From Croceibacterium salegens (GTDB lineage: Bacteria > Pseudomonadota > Alphaproteobacteria > Sphingomonadales > Sphingomonadaceae): a DNA stretch of 64,000 nt. The notes under the pieces are model-generated. The model searched no databases. It was not told the DNA's origin and saw only the letters and a list, made by a program, of their open reading frames with translations. Positions 8,755 to 17,301 of the stretch are shown piece after piece; within the stretch, counting starts at the first letter, position 1; each line of letters begins with the position of its first letter. The translations under genes and the position numbers were made by a program. The stretch lies in NCBI RefSeq assembly GCF_009827435.1, contig NZ_WTYM01000052.1, forward strand, positions 181,470 through 245,469. The letters run 5' to 3'.

Positions 8755-9794
8755 TCGTCTGGTCCCTCCTGCGTCTCTTGTCTTGCGTCCTTGGCCTTTG
8801 CCCGCTTCTCGTCGGACTGGCCGATGTGATCGCGCTCTTCTTCCGGCGTTTCGGCCAGTGCGGCGTTGAGTTCGGCGCCCATTACCATCCCTAGGCCCAC
8901 GAGCCAGAAAAAGAAAAGTGCGATCATCATGCCCGCCAGCGAGCCGTAAGTCAGGTTGTAGCGGAACACGGTGCGCAGCAGTGGCGGCAGGGTCAGGGTG
9001 ACGCCAATCCACCAGGCGGCGACGAGCAGCGCGCCAGGCCACTTGGGATAGCGCCGAATACGGTAAGCGTGCGGCGTGAGCGTGTAGAACAGCAGGTAGA
9101 GCGAGCCGAACAGCACGAAAGCCGGGACGAGCCGCGACAGCGAAAGTTCGTGCAACACGTTGGCCAGTTGCGGGAAATAGGCGTCGATCACCTCCTGTGC
9201 GGCGCCGATCAGCACCTGGGCGATCAGGCTGAACATCAGCAGGATCACCGAGGCGATGATGATCCCGGTCGAAAACAGGCGGTATTTCCAGAACGCCACG
9301 GTCGGCTCGGTGCCGTAGGCGCGGCGCAGGATGTCGCGGATCGTCTCGATCAGGCTGCCGACCGTCCACAGCCCGATCAGCCCGCCGGCCCAAAGCAGCC
9401 AGCCGCTGCGCTGGGCGACGACGTCGCGCGCCACCGGCCCTATGACGTCGGCGACCACCGGTGGCAGGGCGATGAGCACGGCGTTGATCGTCGCCGCGCG
9501 CTCGGTCTCCTCGCCGAAGAACGAGAAGATCGCCGCGGCGGTGATGAAGAACGGAAAGATCGCCAGCACCGCCATATAGGCGAGGTTTCCGGCGTGGATG
9601 AAGCCGTCGTTGTAGGTGCCGACGAGGACCCGCTTGACCACGTCGAAGGCGCGGCTGCCGGGGCCCACGTGATACCGCACCTGGTCGCCGAACCCGGCGC
9701 TGTGCGCGAGCGCCTGCCGCCGCCGTGCCTCGGGCGAGAGGTCATCGACCGGGGGGCCGTACTTGTCCGGGTCGGAGAGGCCGGGTGGCGCCAT
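8751..9794 (-). CDS. YihY/BrkB family inner-membrane protein
   Basis: 347 residues with six predicted membrane segments between about residues 75 and 310. Family signatures are GNLAYMAVLAIFPF (first segment) and NLTYGSLAGMM with FFFWLVGLGMVMGAELNA near the end. Despite the annotation virulence factor BrkB or RNase BN, members are membrane proteins of unknown function, and tRNase activity belongs to a different gene. The hydrophilic tail (about 315-347) is rich in Glu, Lys and Asp. It overlaps fabI by four bases and follows the J-domain gene by 74 bases, so the three may be co-transcribed. Confidence 0.9.
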   Translation of the reverse strand: MAPPGLSDPDKYGPPVDDLSPEARRRQALAHSAGFGDQVRYHVGPGSRAFDVVKRVLVGTYNDGFIHAGNLAYMAVLAIFPFFITAAAIFSFFGEETERAATINAVLIALPPVVADVIGPVARDVVAQRSGWLLWAGGLIGLWTVGSLIETIRDILRRAYGTEPTVAFWKYRLFSTGIIIASVILLMFSLIAQVLIGAAQEVIDAYFPQLANVLHELSLSRLVPAFVLFGSLYLLFYTLTPHAYRIRRYPKWPGALLVAAWWIGVTLTLPPLLRTVFRYNLTYGSLAGMMIALFFFWLVGLGMVMGAELNAALAETPEEERDHIGQSDEKRAKAKDARQETQEGPDE

Positions 9795-9868
9795 CGGCAG
9801 CGGGTATTACCAGTTGTCCATCGTCTGTCGAGCGAACGAACCGGCGAACGGATGGCTCCGCAGCGCGC

Positions 9869-10861
9869 TCAAACCCCGAGATCGGCGCGCACGTTGCGGG
9901 TGTCTTCCCATCCTTCGAGCTTGGCGGCGAGCGCCGCGACGTCGTCGGGAAGGTCGATTTCGAGCGTCACCAGTTGGTCGCCGCGCCCGCCGCTCTTCTT
10001 GGTGAAGCCCTTGCCCTTGAGGCGCATGACGGTGCCGCCGTTGGTGCCCGGTTTGATCGTCAGCATGACCGCGCCATCGACCGTCGGGCAGCGCACCTTG
10101 GCCCCGGCGATCGCCTCGGTCAGCGTTATCGGCAGGCCCATGCGCACATCGTAACCGTCCTTGCGGAAGAACCGATGCGGCTCGAGCGAGATGGTTACGA
10201 TGCCGTCGCCGTGACCGCCGGCCCCCGCCTCGCCCTTGCCCTTGAGGCGCATTTGCGTGCCGTCCTCGGTGCCCTGCGGCAGCTTGAGATCGATGGTCTT
10301 GCCGTCGGCCAGCGTGATGCGCTGCTCCTTGAGCGTCGCGGCGTCGGTGAAGGGGACGCGCAGTCGGTAGGTGATGTCGGCGCCCTTGCGTGGCGGCGGA
10401 GGCGGCGGTCGACGGCTGAAGCCGCTCGAACCGCCGAATCCGCCCGAACTTCCGCCGCGACCGCCGCCGAACAGGCCGTCGAAGATGTCGCCGAGATCTA
10501 TTCCCTCCATCCCGGCCATGTCCTGGAATTCGCGCGGGTCGAAGCCCTGCGAACCGCCGCTGCTGCTCGTGCGGCCACGGAAACCGCCGCCGAACGGGTT
10601 ACCGCCGCCGCCTCCGCCCATGCCGAACGGCATCGCCGGATTGCCGTCGGCATCGATCTCGCCGCGGTCGAACTGGCCGCGCTTGGTCTTGTCGGAGAGC
10701 AGGTCGTAGGCCCTGGTGACGTCGGAGAACTTCTCCGCCGCCTTCGGATTGTCCTTGTTCCGGTCCGGATGCAGTTCCTTGGCGAGCTTGCGGTAGGCGG
10801 ACTTGATGTCCTTCTCGCTCGCGTTGCGGGAAATACCAAGGGTGGCATAGGGATCGGCCAT
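9869..10861 (-). CDS. J-domain co-chaperone, CbpA-like (class B DnaJ)
   Basis: 330 residues. J domain at 1-70 with the HPD tripeptide at 31-33, which stimulates DnaK ATP hydrolysis; a Gly/Phe-rich region at about 78-150 containing long glycine runs; then the two beta-sandwich substrate-binding domains typical of DnaJ C-termini (about 160-330). The CxxCxGxG zinc fingers of true DnaJ are absent, so this is a CbpA-like class B protein. It is divergent from pdxH. Expected in the cytosol, delivering unfolded clients to DnaK. Confidence 0.92.
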   Translation of the reverse strand: MADPYATLGISRNASEKDIKSAYRKLAKELHPDRNKDNPKAAEKFSDVTRAYDLLSDKTKRGQFDRGEIDADGNPAMPFGMGGGGGGNPFGGGFRGRTSSSGGSQGFDPREFQDMAGMEGIDLGDIFDGLFGGGRGGSSGGFGGSSGFSRRPPPPPPRKGADITYRLRVPFTDAATLKEQRITLADGKTIDLKLPQGTEDGTQMRLKGKGEAGAGGHGDGIVTISLEPHRFFRKDGYDVRMGLPITLTEAIAGAKVRCPTVDGAVMLTIKPGTNGGTVMRLKGKGFTKKSGGRGDQLVTLEIDLPDDVAALAAKLEGWEDTRNVRADLGV

Positions 10862-10939
10862 GGCGTGTTAGCTAGGTGCTACAGTGAAAGCACGCAAGCG
10901 GCGCTTTCCACCGCGCCACGGCGAAGCTAGGGCTGGCGC

Positions 10940-11545
10940 ATGGAAAGCGGACGCGACGCCATACCCGAAGGGGACCCGTTTGCCCTGTTCGACGCCTGGT
11001 TCGCCGAGGCCAGGGCAAGCGAGCCGAACGACGCCAACGCCATGGCGCTGGCCACCGCGACGCCGGGAGCCGCTCCTTCGGTGCGCATGGTCCTGCTCAA
11101 GGGCCACGGGCCCAACGGCTTCGTGTTCTACACCAATGCCGAAAGCCGCAAGGGTGGGGAAGTCCGCGCCAATCCGCAGGCCGCGCTGCTGTTCCACTGG
11201 AAGAGCCTGCGCCGGCAGGTGCGGATAGAGGGCCCCCTGAGCGAGGTCACCGCGCAGGAGGCGGACGACTACTTCCATTCGCGCCACCCGCTTTCGCAGC
11301 TCGGTTCGGCAGCGAGCGACCAGTCGCGCCCGCTCGACAGGCGGCAGACCTACCTCGACCGCGTGGACGAACTCGCGGCGCGTTACGAGGGGCAGGAAAT
11401 CCCGCGCCCCCCACACTGGACCGGCTTCCGCTGCACGCCCGAGCGGATCGAGTTCTGGCTCGATCGCGAGAATCGCCTGCACGAACGCCGCCAGTTCAAC
11501 CGCCGCGCCGATGGCGGGTGGACGAGCACGTTGCTCTATCCATGA
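10940..11545 (+). CDS. pdxH: Pyridoxamine/pyridoxine 5'-phosphate oxidase
   Basis: 201 residues, the usual family length. FMN-dependent enzyme that oxidises PNP or PMP to pyridoxal 5'-phosphate. Seen: RMVLLKGHGPNGFVFYTN (FMN-binding, about 49-66), RQVRIEG (about 92), YFHSRHPLSQLGSAASDQS (about 111), and the C-terminal FWLDRENRLHERRQF segment. The PLP product is needed by the threonine aldolase and GcvP elsewhere in this window. It is followed by the CDF transporter gene after 25 bases, probably one transcript. Confidence 0.95.
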   Translation: MESGRDAIPEGDPFALFDAWFAEARASEPNDANAMALATATPGAAPSVRMVLLKGHGPNGFVFYTNAESRKGGEVRANPQAALLFHWKSLRRQVRIEGPLSEVTAQEADDYFHSRHPLSQLGSAASDQSRPLDRRQTYLDRVDELAARYEGQEIPRPPHWTGFRCTPERIEFWLDRENRLHERRQFNRRADGGWTSTLLYP

Positions 11546-11570
11546 AACACGTCGCAACGGAGTTGGGAGC

Positions 11571-12512
11571 ATGACGAACGAGCAGGTAGCGCGCGCCCGC
11601 CTGACCCGCAGCGCCGCCTTCGCATCGATCACGATGGCGAGCATTCTGGCGGCGATGAAGATCTGGGCGGTGTGGAAGACCGATTCGACCGCCATGCTCG
11701 GCAGCCTTGCCGATACCGGGCTCGATCTTATCGCCAGCATCGCCACGCTGATCGGCGTGTGGATCGCGGCGCGTCCTGCGGACGAGGACCACCGCTTTGG
11801 CCACGGCAAAGCGGAAGCGCTCGCGGCGCTTTTCCAGGTCGTCCTGATCACCATTTCGGCGGCCGGAATCGCCTTCCGCGCGATCAACCAGCTCGTCGCC
11901 GGCGAGCGAGTCGATTCCGCCAACGAGGGCATCGTCGTCTCGGTGCTGGCGATTCTCGGGACATTTGCACTGCTCGCCTGGCAGCGCCATGTCATCCGCT
12001 CGACCGGCAGCATCGCCATCAAGACCGACAACGTCCACTACAAGTCGGACCTGTTCCTCAACCTCGCGGTGATCGCCGCCCTGGTCATGGACCGCTTCCT
12101 CGGCATCGCCGGGGCCGACCCGGCCTTCGGCCTGATCATCGCGCTGTGGCTGGCCTGGGGCGCCTGGCGCGCCTCGAGCGAGGCGCTCGACCACCTGATG
12201 GACAAGGAATGGCCCGACGCGAAGCGCGACGAGTTCATCGCCGTGCTGGCGCGGATTTCCGAGGTTCACGGCATGCACGACCTGCGCACCCGAACCAGCG
12301 GTGCGCACGACTTTGCCCAGTTCCATATCTCGGTCGATCCGAAGATGACGGTCGCGCAAGCCCACGATGTGATGGACGCGATCGAGGACAAGCTGGCGGC
12401 CGAGTTCCCCGGGGTCGAAGTTCTGATCCACACCGACCCCATCGGGCTGGTCAATGAAACGGGCGCGGCAGCCGAAGAACTGCTGCCGCAGGACGGGAGC
12501 GAAGTGAAGTGA
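11571..12512 (+). CDS. Cation diffusion facilitator (FieF-like Zn/Fe/Co/Ni efflux)
   Basis: 313 residues from the ATG at 11571, preceded by GGAGTTGGGAG; the frame extends upstream into pdxH but that is not used. Six membrane segments occupy about 10-210. Metal-site motifs are Asp48-x3-Asp52 in TM2 (LADTGLD) and His-x3-Asp in TM5 (HYKSD, about 155-159), as in FieF/YiiP. FGHGKAEALA is the cytoplasmic-loop signature. The C-terminal cytoplasmic domain (about 220-300) contains the histidine-bearing strand AHDFAQFHISVD. Exports divalent metals in exchange for protons. The stop overlaps the next gene start in GTGA. Confidence 0.93.
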   Translation: MTNEQVARARLTRSAAFASITMASILAAMKIWAVWKTDSTAMLGSLADTGLDLIASIATLIGVWIAARPADEDHRFGHGKAEALAALFQVVLITISAAGIAFRAINQLVAGERVDSANEGIVVSVLAILGTFALLAWQRHVIRSTGSIAIKTDNVHYKSDLFLNLAVIAALVMDRFLGIAGADPAFGLIIALWLAWGAWRASSEALDHLMDKEWPDAKRDEFIAVLARISEVHGMHDLRTRTSGAHDFAQFHISVDPKMTVAQAHDVMDAIEDKLAAEFPGVEVLIHTDPIGLVNETGAAAEELLPQDGSEVK

Positions 12513-13303
12513 AACGACCCTACTGGCACGTCGATGCCTTTTCCGACCGGCCTTTCGCCGGCAATCAGGCCGGGGTCATGCCGCTCGACGAATGGCTCCC
12601 GGACGAGCTGCTGCAGGCCATCGCCGAGGAGAACAAGTTCGCAGAGACTGCCTTCCTTGTGCCCGACGCCAGCGGCGAGACGGACTGGGAGCTGCGCTGG
12701 TTCACCCCGGCCTGCGAGATCCGCCTGTGCGGCCACGCGACGCTCGCTTCTGGCCATGTCATGCTCCTGCAGGGCGGCGACCGGGTCACCTTCCGCACCC
12801 GGCGCGCAGGCATCCTCGAGGTCCGGCGTCTGGCCGAAGGCGGCTACGAACTGGCGCTCCCGGCCATCGCGACCGAGCCGTGCGCGCGGCCTGAAGTCGC
12901 CCCGTTGCTCGGCGTCGAGCCGCAGGAAGTGTGGCTCAACCCCGATCGCTACGGAATCTACCTGTTCGGCAGCGAAACCGAAGTCCGCGCTTTGGCGCCC
13001 GACTTCAAGGGCCTCGGCGCGCTCGGAGACGACCAGTTCATCTGCACTGCGCCGGGCGACATCTGCGATGTGGTCAGCCGGGTTTTCGTCCCCGGTGCCG
13101 GGGTCGACGAGGACAGCGTGACCGGCTCGGCGCACGCCGCGCTGACGCCGTTCTGGGCCGCGCGCCTCGGTCGCAAGCGCTTCACCGCGCACCAGGCCTC
13201 GCAGCGCGGCGGCGATCTCGTGTGCCGTCTCGACGGCGATCGCGCATGGCTCGGCGGCCACTGCGCGACAGTGGTCGAAGGGACCTACTTCGTTACCGGG
13301 TAG
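12509..13303 (+). CDS. PhzF family isomerase-like protein
   Basis: 264 residues starting at GTG 12509 within the four-base overlap with the CDF gene. The two-lobed diaminopimelate-epimerase-like fold is indicated by FAGNQAGV (about 17-23), the catalytic glutamate Glu46 in NKFAETAF, and the second-lobe motif SVTGSAHAAL (about 206-215). PhzF isomerises a phenazine precursor, but most family members lie far from any phenazine genes and have unknown substrates, as here. Ends in a 19-base convergent overlap with the serine hydrolase gene. Confidence 0.9.
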   Translation: MKRPYWHVDAFSDRPFAGNQAGVMPLDEWLPDELLQAIAEENKFAETAFLVPDASGETDWELRWFTPACEIRLCGHATLASGHVMLLQGGDRVTFRTRRAGILEVRRLAEGGYELALPAIATEPCARPEVAPLLGVEPQEVWLNPDRYGIYLFGSETEVRALAPDFKGLGALGDDQFICTAPGDICDVVSRVFVPGAGVDEDSVTGSAHAALTPFWAARLGRKRFTAHQASQRGGDLVCRLDGDRAWLGGHCATVVEGTYFVTG

Positions 13304-14418
13304 AGCGCGGCGATCTTGGCGAGGTCGTCGACCAGCGGGCGGCGCTTGCTGTCTTCGGTATGGCCGAGCCGGACGATCGTCAGGCCCTGGCTCGGCGACA
13401 CGATGACGTACTGGCCGAGGTGGCCGACCAGCGAGAAGGCGTCGGACGGACCCTGGTCGGGGAATAGCACGACCTTTTCGCTGTCCGAGGTACGGTTGAG
13501 CCAGGTCATCGCGCCGTAGTCGGCCTTGCGCGGACTCGGGCGGGTCATGAATTCGACCCAGCTCCGCGGGACCAGCTGCGTGCCGCGCACCGAACCCTTG
13601 TGCCGCATCAGTTCGCCGACCTTTGCCCAGTCGCGCGCCGTGGCCCAGATCATCGAACCGCCGAGCATGGTGCCCGAGGCGTCGTATTCCCCGCGCAGCG
13701 AGGGCGCGCGCAGCGGCCCGGACAGGCGCGAGACCATGAAATCGTCGACCGCCTGTCGCCTTTCGTCGGCGGAACCGTCGGGCGCGAGGATGCGCGCGGC
13801 AATGTCCGAGAGGATCATCGCGGTCGGGGTCGAATACTGGAAATGCCGCCCGGCCTCGTGGTCGAGCGGTGCGGCCTCGGCCCAGTCGGCCATGTCGTCG
13901 CGTCCGTCGAGGAACATCATCCGCACTTCGCCCGAGGTGTAGATCGGGTCGGCCATTTCCTGGTGCCGGAGGCCCGAGCGCATCTGCATGAGCTGGCGCA
14001 GCGTGATCTCGCCGCGCGGGTCGCCGGTGCGCTGCCACCCCGGGATCGGCGGCGAGCGGTCGAGGTGCAGCCGTCCCTCGGCGACCAGCGCCCCGACCAG
14101 CAGGCCGGTGACGGTTTTCGACATCGACCAGCCGATGAATGGGGTCTGCTTGCCGTAACCCTCTGCATAGCGCTCCGCGGCGATCTCGCCGTTGTGCAGG
14201 ACCAGCACGGCGCGGGTTTCGCCGATGCCCTTGTCGGTGAACAGGGTATCGACAGCACGCGCCAGCTTCTCGCGGGCTACGCCGGGATCGGCGCTCACCG
14301 CCTCGAGCGCGCCGGGTGGCAATGGCGGTTCGGGCGGGGGGCCCGAATCGCCGCAAGCGGCAAGCATGAGGGCTGGAAGCAGGGCAGCGGCGAGGCTAGG
14401 GAAACGAGGCGGCGTCAT
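13285..14418 (-). CDS. Serine hydrolase of the beta-lactamase/penicillin-binding-protein fold, lipoprotein
   Basis: 377 residues from the ATG at 14418. The signal ends in LMLAAC with Cys22 as the lipid anchor; an ATG 15 bases upstream is possible. The active-site Ser98-x-x-Lys101 (SMSK) sits at the start of the main helix, and the second motif is YST (about 187). The third (KTG-like) element is less certain (VGHLGQY, about 335). This is the class C/esterase EstB type, common in alphaproteobacteria with unknown substrates. No evidence that it confers beta-lactam resistance. Periplasmic or outer-membrane attached. Confidence 0.9.
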   Translation of the reverse strand: MTPPRFPSLAAALLPALMLAACGDSGPPPEPPLPPGALEAVSADPGVAREKLARAVDTLFTDKGIGETRAVLVLHNGEIAAERYAEGYGKQTPFIGWSMSKTVTGLLVGALVAEGRLHLDRSPPIPGWQRTGDPRGEITLRQLMQMRSGLRHQEMADPIYTSGEVRMMFLDGRDDMADWAEAAPLDHEAGRHFQYSTPTAMILSDIAARILAPDGSADERRQAVDDFMVSRLSGPLRAPSLRGEYDASGTMLGGSMIWATARDWAKVGELMRHKGSVRGTQLVPRSWVEFMTRPSPRKADYGAMTWLNRTSDSEKVVLFPDQGPSDAFSLVGHLGQYVIVSPSQGLTIVRLGHTEDSKRRPLVDDLAKIAALYPVTK

Positions 14419-14450
14419 CGGGGCGCCATCCATCCTTCAGGCGCTTCGCA

Positions 14451-14798
14451 ATGGCAACCGCAAAGAATTCAGCCCAGCGTTCCCGACCGGTCTGGCTCAA
14501 GATCGTGGTCGCGCTGGCCTTCGTCGGGCTCGTTACCGGCTGGTTCTTCCGCGAGCCCATCTACGGACGCGCCGAGACGGGAGTGTCCTACGGTGCTCAC
14601 GTCGCGTGCTCGTGCCGCTACCTCGCCGGCCGCGGTTTGTCGGACTGCAAGAAGGACTTCGAGCCGGGGATGAAGCTGGTGTTCCTGAGCGACGACGCCG
14701 ACGACAAATCGGTCACCGCCTACGTCCCTCTCATCGCCAGCCAGACCGCGCACTACCGCGAGGGCTATGGCTGCGTGCTCGAACCCTGGTCGGACTGA
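14451..14798 (+). CDS. Small single-pass membrane protein with a cysteine cluster, unknown function
   Basis: 115 residues. One membrane segment at about 16-33 ([19 protein letters not shown]) places the rest outside the cytoplasm. The exported domain holds four cysteines, one CSC pair and two single ones (CKK and GCVLE), which could form disulfides. It starts 32 bases from the divergent serine hydrolase and ends in a 34-base convergent overlap with mnmA. I do not recognise a family. Divergent pairing with the hydrolase may mean joint function, but nothing in the sequence proves this. Confidence 0.7.
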   Translation: MATAKNSAQRSRPVWLKIVVALAFVGLVTGWFFREPIYGRAETGVSYGAHVACSCRYLAGRGLSDCKKDFEPGMKLVFLSDDADDKSVTAYVPLIASQTAHYREGYGCVLEPWSD

Positions 14799-15937
14799 GT
14801 TTCGGTCGAATCGATCCATCCGCCTCCGACGACCCGGTCGCCGGCATAGATCACAGCAGCCTGGCCCGGAGCGACTCCGTATTCGGGCTGGGCGAATCGA
14901 ATCGTCGCCGCCGCCCCGTTTCCGAGCTGGCCGTCGAGCACGACCGGGACCGGCTTGGCCAGCGAACGAACCTTGGCCGTCAGCGGCGCGTCGGGGAGCG
15001 GGCCGACGCGGTTCGTTTCAATCAATTGTGCGGCGCTTGTGGCAAGCATTGCGCGGGGCCCGACACGTACCTCGGCGCTCTCCGCGTCGAGCGCGATGAC
15101 ATAGAGCGGCTCGGGCTGGCCGCCTATCTCGAGCCCGCGGCGCTGACCGACGGTGAAGTGGATCACGCCCTCGTGGCGGCCCAGCGTCTCGCCGGTCCCG
15201 GCGTGGACGATCGCCCCAGGCCGTGCGCCTTCGGGACGCACCGAGCGGACAATCTTCGCATAGTCGCCGTCGGGGACAAAACAGATGTCCTGGCTGTCGG
15301 GCTTGGCGGCGACCGCGAGGCCGAACTCGGCGGCGATCTGCCGCACCTCGGCCTTGGGAAGCCCGCCGAGCGGGAATCGCAGGTAGTCGATCTGCTCCTC
15401 GGTCGTGCCGTAGAGGAAGTACGACTGGTCGCGTGCCGGATCGAGCGCGCGGTGCAATTCCGCGCCTGCCGGCCCCACCATCCGGCGCACGTAGTGGCCG
15501 GTCGCGAGGCAATCGGCACCGAGCTCGCGCGCCATGTTCAGCAGGTCGGTGAACTTGGGGCCCATGTTGCAGCGGATGCACGGGATCGGCGTACGTCCGG
15601 CGAGGTAATCGTCGGCGAAGGCCTCGACCACTTCCTCGCGGAAGGCGCTCTCGTGGTCGAAAACGTAGTGCGCGAAGCCGAGCCGGTCGGCGACGCTGCG
15701 CGCGTCGCGGATGTCGTCTCCCGCACAGCACGCGCCCTTTCGCCCGGTGGCCGCGCCATAGTCGTAGAGCTGCAGTGTGACGCCGATGACCTCGGCCCCG
15801 CTACGGCTGGCGAGCGCGGCGACCACCGAACTGTCGACCCCACCCGACATGGCGACGACGATGCGGCAGTCGCCGGCCGGGCGCGGCAGGTCGAACAGCG
15901 CCGCGGGGTCGGCGGTAAGGGATGCGGTGGGGGTCAC
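14765..15937 (-). CDS. mnmA: tRNA-specific 2-thiouridylase
   Basis: 390 residues. MnmA adenylates and thiolates U34 of tRNA Lys, Glu and Gln with sulfur relayed from IscS. Seen: PP-loop SGGVDSS near residue 31, TPIPCIRCN with the catalytic cysteine equivalent to E. coli Cys102, and [13 protein letters not shown] with the equivalent of Cys199. The open frame reaches 15982 (a TTG), but the GTG at 15937 is preceded by AAGGGG at good spacing and is taken as the start. Ends in convergent overlap with the small membrane-protein gene. Confidence 0.95.
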   Translation of the reverse strand: MTPTASLTADPAALFDLPRPAGDCRIVVAMSGGVDSSVVAALASRSGAEVIGVTLQLYDYGAATGRKGACCAGDDIRDARSVADRLGFAHYVFDHESAFREEVVEAFADDYLAGRTPIPCIRCNMGPKFTDLLNMARELGADCLATGHYVRRMVGPAGAELHRALDPARDQSYFLYGTTEEQIDYLRFPLGGLPKAEVRQIAAEFGLAVAAKPDSQDICFVPDGDYAKIVRSVRPEGARPGAIVHAGTGETLGRHEGVIHFTVGQRRGLEIGGQPEPLYVIALDAESAEVRVGPRAMLATSAAQLIETNRVGPLPDAPLTAKVRSLAKPVPVVLDGQLGNGAAATIRFAQPEYGVAPGQAAVIYAGDRVVGGGWIDSTETQSDQGSSTQP

Positions 15938-15994
15938 GATGGCGCGCCCCTTACACGCACCGGGGCGGCGGGGCAAAGGCAAGGAGATAATGCA

Positions 15995-16015
15995 CGGTAA
16001 ACGTCCGCTTTACCG
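15995..16015. promoter_or_regulatory. Perfect 21-bp palindrome, candidate operator between mnmA and the sciP operon
   Basis: CGGTAAA - 7 bases - TTTACCG, with both arms exact. It lies 33 bases before the ATG of the small gene that precedes sciP and 58 bases from the mnmA start, so it could control either. The symmetry and spacing of one helical turn fit a dimeric regulator. It resembles but does not match the CtrA consensus TTAA-N7-TTAA. No T-run follows, so a terminator is less likely. Confidence 0.5.
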
Positions 16016-16047
16016 GTTCTTGACGCTTGGACGTTATTGGCGATTCC

Positions 16048-16365
16048 ATGTTCCAAGCCAAACTCCACCGACAGGACGTCGGGCTGCCGTTCGACCATGC
16101 CGATGGCAAGGCCGGCGACCTGCGTCCGGTGCGTTGGTCGGACCTCGTCGCCAAGCTCGATGCGGCCCGCGATCTTCGCGATGCCTTGCACGGGCACGAC
16201 GGTGCGAGCGAAGCCAGTTTCGACAGCAGCTGCGCCCGGCATATCGCTGCGCTCGGCGATGGCAAACACGACGTTAACCTTGATGCTTTAGCCAATGGCA
16301 AAGCACCAAACGGCATGACGCACGCACAAATAGAACGAGGTTCGGACAAGGTCCGAGAGAAGTGA
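16048..16365 (+). CDS. Hypothetical protein encoded directly upstream of sciP
   Basis: 105 residues from the ATG at 16048; an upstream TTG at 16027 is less likely. The protein is hydrophilic, with no signal peptide or membrane segment, and begins MFQAKLHRQDVGLPFDHADGK. The TGA stop shares one base with the sciP ATG (TGATG), so the two are translationally coupled and likely co-regulated. A GTTAACC at about 16272 inside the gene could be a CtrA half-site for sciP. I do not recognise a domain. The coupling to SciP suggests a cell-cycle-linked role, but this is inference only. Confidence 0.7.
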   Translation: MFQAKLHRQDVGLPFDHADGKAGDLRPVRWSDLVAKLDAARDLRDALHGHDGASEASFDSSCARHIAALGDGKHDVNLDALANGKAPNGMTHAQIERGSDKVREK

Positions 16366-16664
16366 TGATCGAGAACCAGAAAATCCGTCCTGCGCAAGTG
16401 ATCGGTCCGCTCGGCGAGCCGCTCACGATCAAGGACCTTCCCGCACCCGAAACCAAGCGGTGGGTGGTGCGGCGCAAGGCCGAGGTCGTGGCTGCCGTCA
16501 ACGGCGGCTTGCTGACGATCGACGAGGTTCTCGAACGCTACAACCTCACGCTCGAGGAATTTGCCTCGTGGCAGCGTGCGGTCGACCGTTCGGGCATGCA
16601 AGGCCTGCGCGTGACGCGCATCCAGCACTACCGCGACCTCTACGAGCGCCAGCTCAAGTACTAA
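16365..16664 (+). CDS. sciP: CtrA inhibitor SciP (DUF1153 helix-turn-helix protein)
   Basis: 99 residues; the ATG at 16365 is preferred over the GTG at 16362, with AGAGAAG ahead. Signatures are GPLGEPLTIKDLP (about 14-26), the RWVVRRKAEVVAAV helix and DEVLERYNLTLEEF recognition region (about 33-68), and a C-terminal QHYRDLYERQL helix. In Caulobacter SciP binds the master regulator CtrA and blocks transcription of CtrA-dependent genes in G1. Its presence places this organism among alphaproteobacteria with a CtrA circuit. A short hairpin GCGCC-ACC-GGCGC follows the stop (16665-16677). Confidence 0.93.
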   Translation: MIENQKIRPAQVIGPLGEPLTIKDLPAPETKRWVVRRKAEVVAAVNGGLLTIDEVLERYNLTLEEFASWQRAVDRSGMQGLRVTRIQHYRDLYERQLKY

Positions 16665-16725
16665 GCGCCACCGGCGCACTTACCCGCCCGGCAACGATTT
16701 ATCCCACAGGCTGCACGGCCTGCGG

Positions 16726-16750
16726 GGAACAGTCGTGCCGTCGCTACGTT
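16726..16750 (+). promoter_or_regulatory. EcfG-type (general stress response) promoter for the GlsB-family gene
   Basis: GGAAC at 16726-16730, a 16-base spacer, then CGTT at 16747-16750. This exactly fits the alphaproteobacterial EcfG consensus (GGAAC, 16-17 bases, CGTT). It lies 48 bases upstream of the ATG at 16799, giving a leader of about 40 bases that carries a strong GGAGGAG ribosome-binding site. Confidence 0.75.
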
Positions 16751-16798
16751 CTCCTCCCGTCCGGTAGATGACTGCATGCAGCAGGAGGAGACGAAGAC

Positions 16799-17065
16799 AT
16801 GGGAATGATCATTGCAATTATCGTCGGCGGCGTCGCCGGCTGGCTGGCAAGTATCGTCATGAAGCGCGATGCCTCGATGGGCATCCTGCTCAACGTCGTG
16901 GTTGGCGTGATCGGCGCCTTTCTCGGAAATTGGCTGCTCGCCCCGCTTCTCGGGTTCGGCGGAAGCATCCAGACTTTCGACATGGGTGCGTTCGTGATCT
17001 CGATCCTCGGCGCAATCGTCCTCCTGGCTATCGTGAACATGGTCCAGAGAGGTCGTATGCGCTAA
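16799..17065 (+). CDS. GlsB/YeaQ/YmgE family stress-response membrane protein
   Basis: 88 residues with three hydrophobic segments (about 3-21, 27-50, 58-80) rich in glycine, the hallmark of this transglycosylase-associated family. Typical motifs are GGVAGWLAS at the start and NVVVGVIGAFLGNWL in the middle. Members are small inner-membrane proteins induced by general stress; the molecular role is unknown. The strong RBS (GCAGGAGGAGAC) and the EcfG-type promoter upstream support stress induction. A terminator follows at 17094. Confidence 0.93.
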   Translation: MGMIIAIIVGGVAGWLASIVMKRDASMGILLNVVVGVIGAFLGNWLLAPLLGFGGSIQTFDMGAFVISILGAIVLLAIVNMVQRGRMR

Positions 17066-17093
17066 TCAAGCTACTGAAATATCGTACGAACGA

Positions 17094-17126
17094 GGGGCGG
17101 CTCACTCCGGTGGTGCCGCCCCTTTC
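17094..17126 (+). terminator. Rho-independent-type terminator after the GlsB-family gene
   Basis: GGGGCGGC - 13 bases - GCCGCCCC, an exact 8-bp GC-rich stem, followed by TTT. It lies 29 bases after the stop at 17065. The T-run is short. Confidence 0.65.
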
Positions 17127-17301
17127 GCACCTACGACAATTTATTACTCGTCGGAGCAGAACGGCGGTCTATAGAGACGGGGATTGCGCGGCTTGCGGCC
17201 GCGCCTTATGCGCCCTGGCGACGCGGCAGCCCCTCCGTGGTGCGAGCCGCGGTTAACTGTGTTATACCTGCCTGGGCGGCCAGTGAGGCTGGAAAGCGCG
17301 A

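Noticed and set aside
7951..9393. Apparent fusion of an N-terminal extension to FabI
   Set aside because: The extension is the out-of-frame reading of the BrkB/YihY gene; the ATG at 8754 in ATGA overlap matches FabI start and length.
12509..13303. Phenazine biosynthesis cluster
   Set aside because: Only a PhzF-family protein is present; no phzA-E or phzG-like genes nearby apart from pdxH, which is a normal vitamin B6 gene.
13285..14418. Antibiotic-resistance beta-lactamase
   Set aside because: Motifs fit the wider serine hydrolase family (SMSK, YST), but no clear third motif of true class C enzymes; a resistance role is not supported.
16262..16290. Full CtrA binding site for sciP
   Set aside because: GTTAACC is present, but the second half at N7 is missing; at best a half-site.
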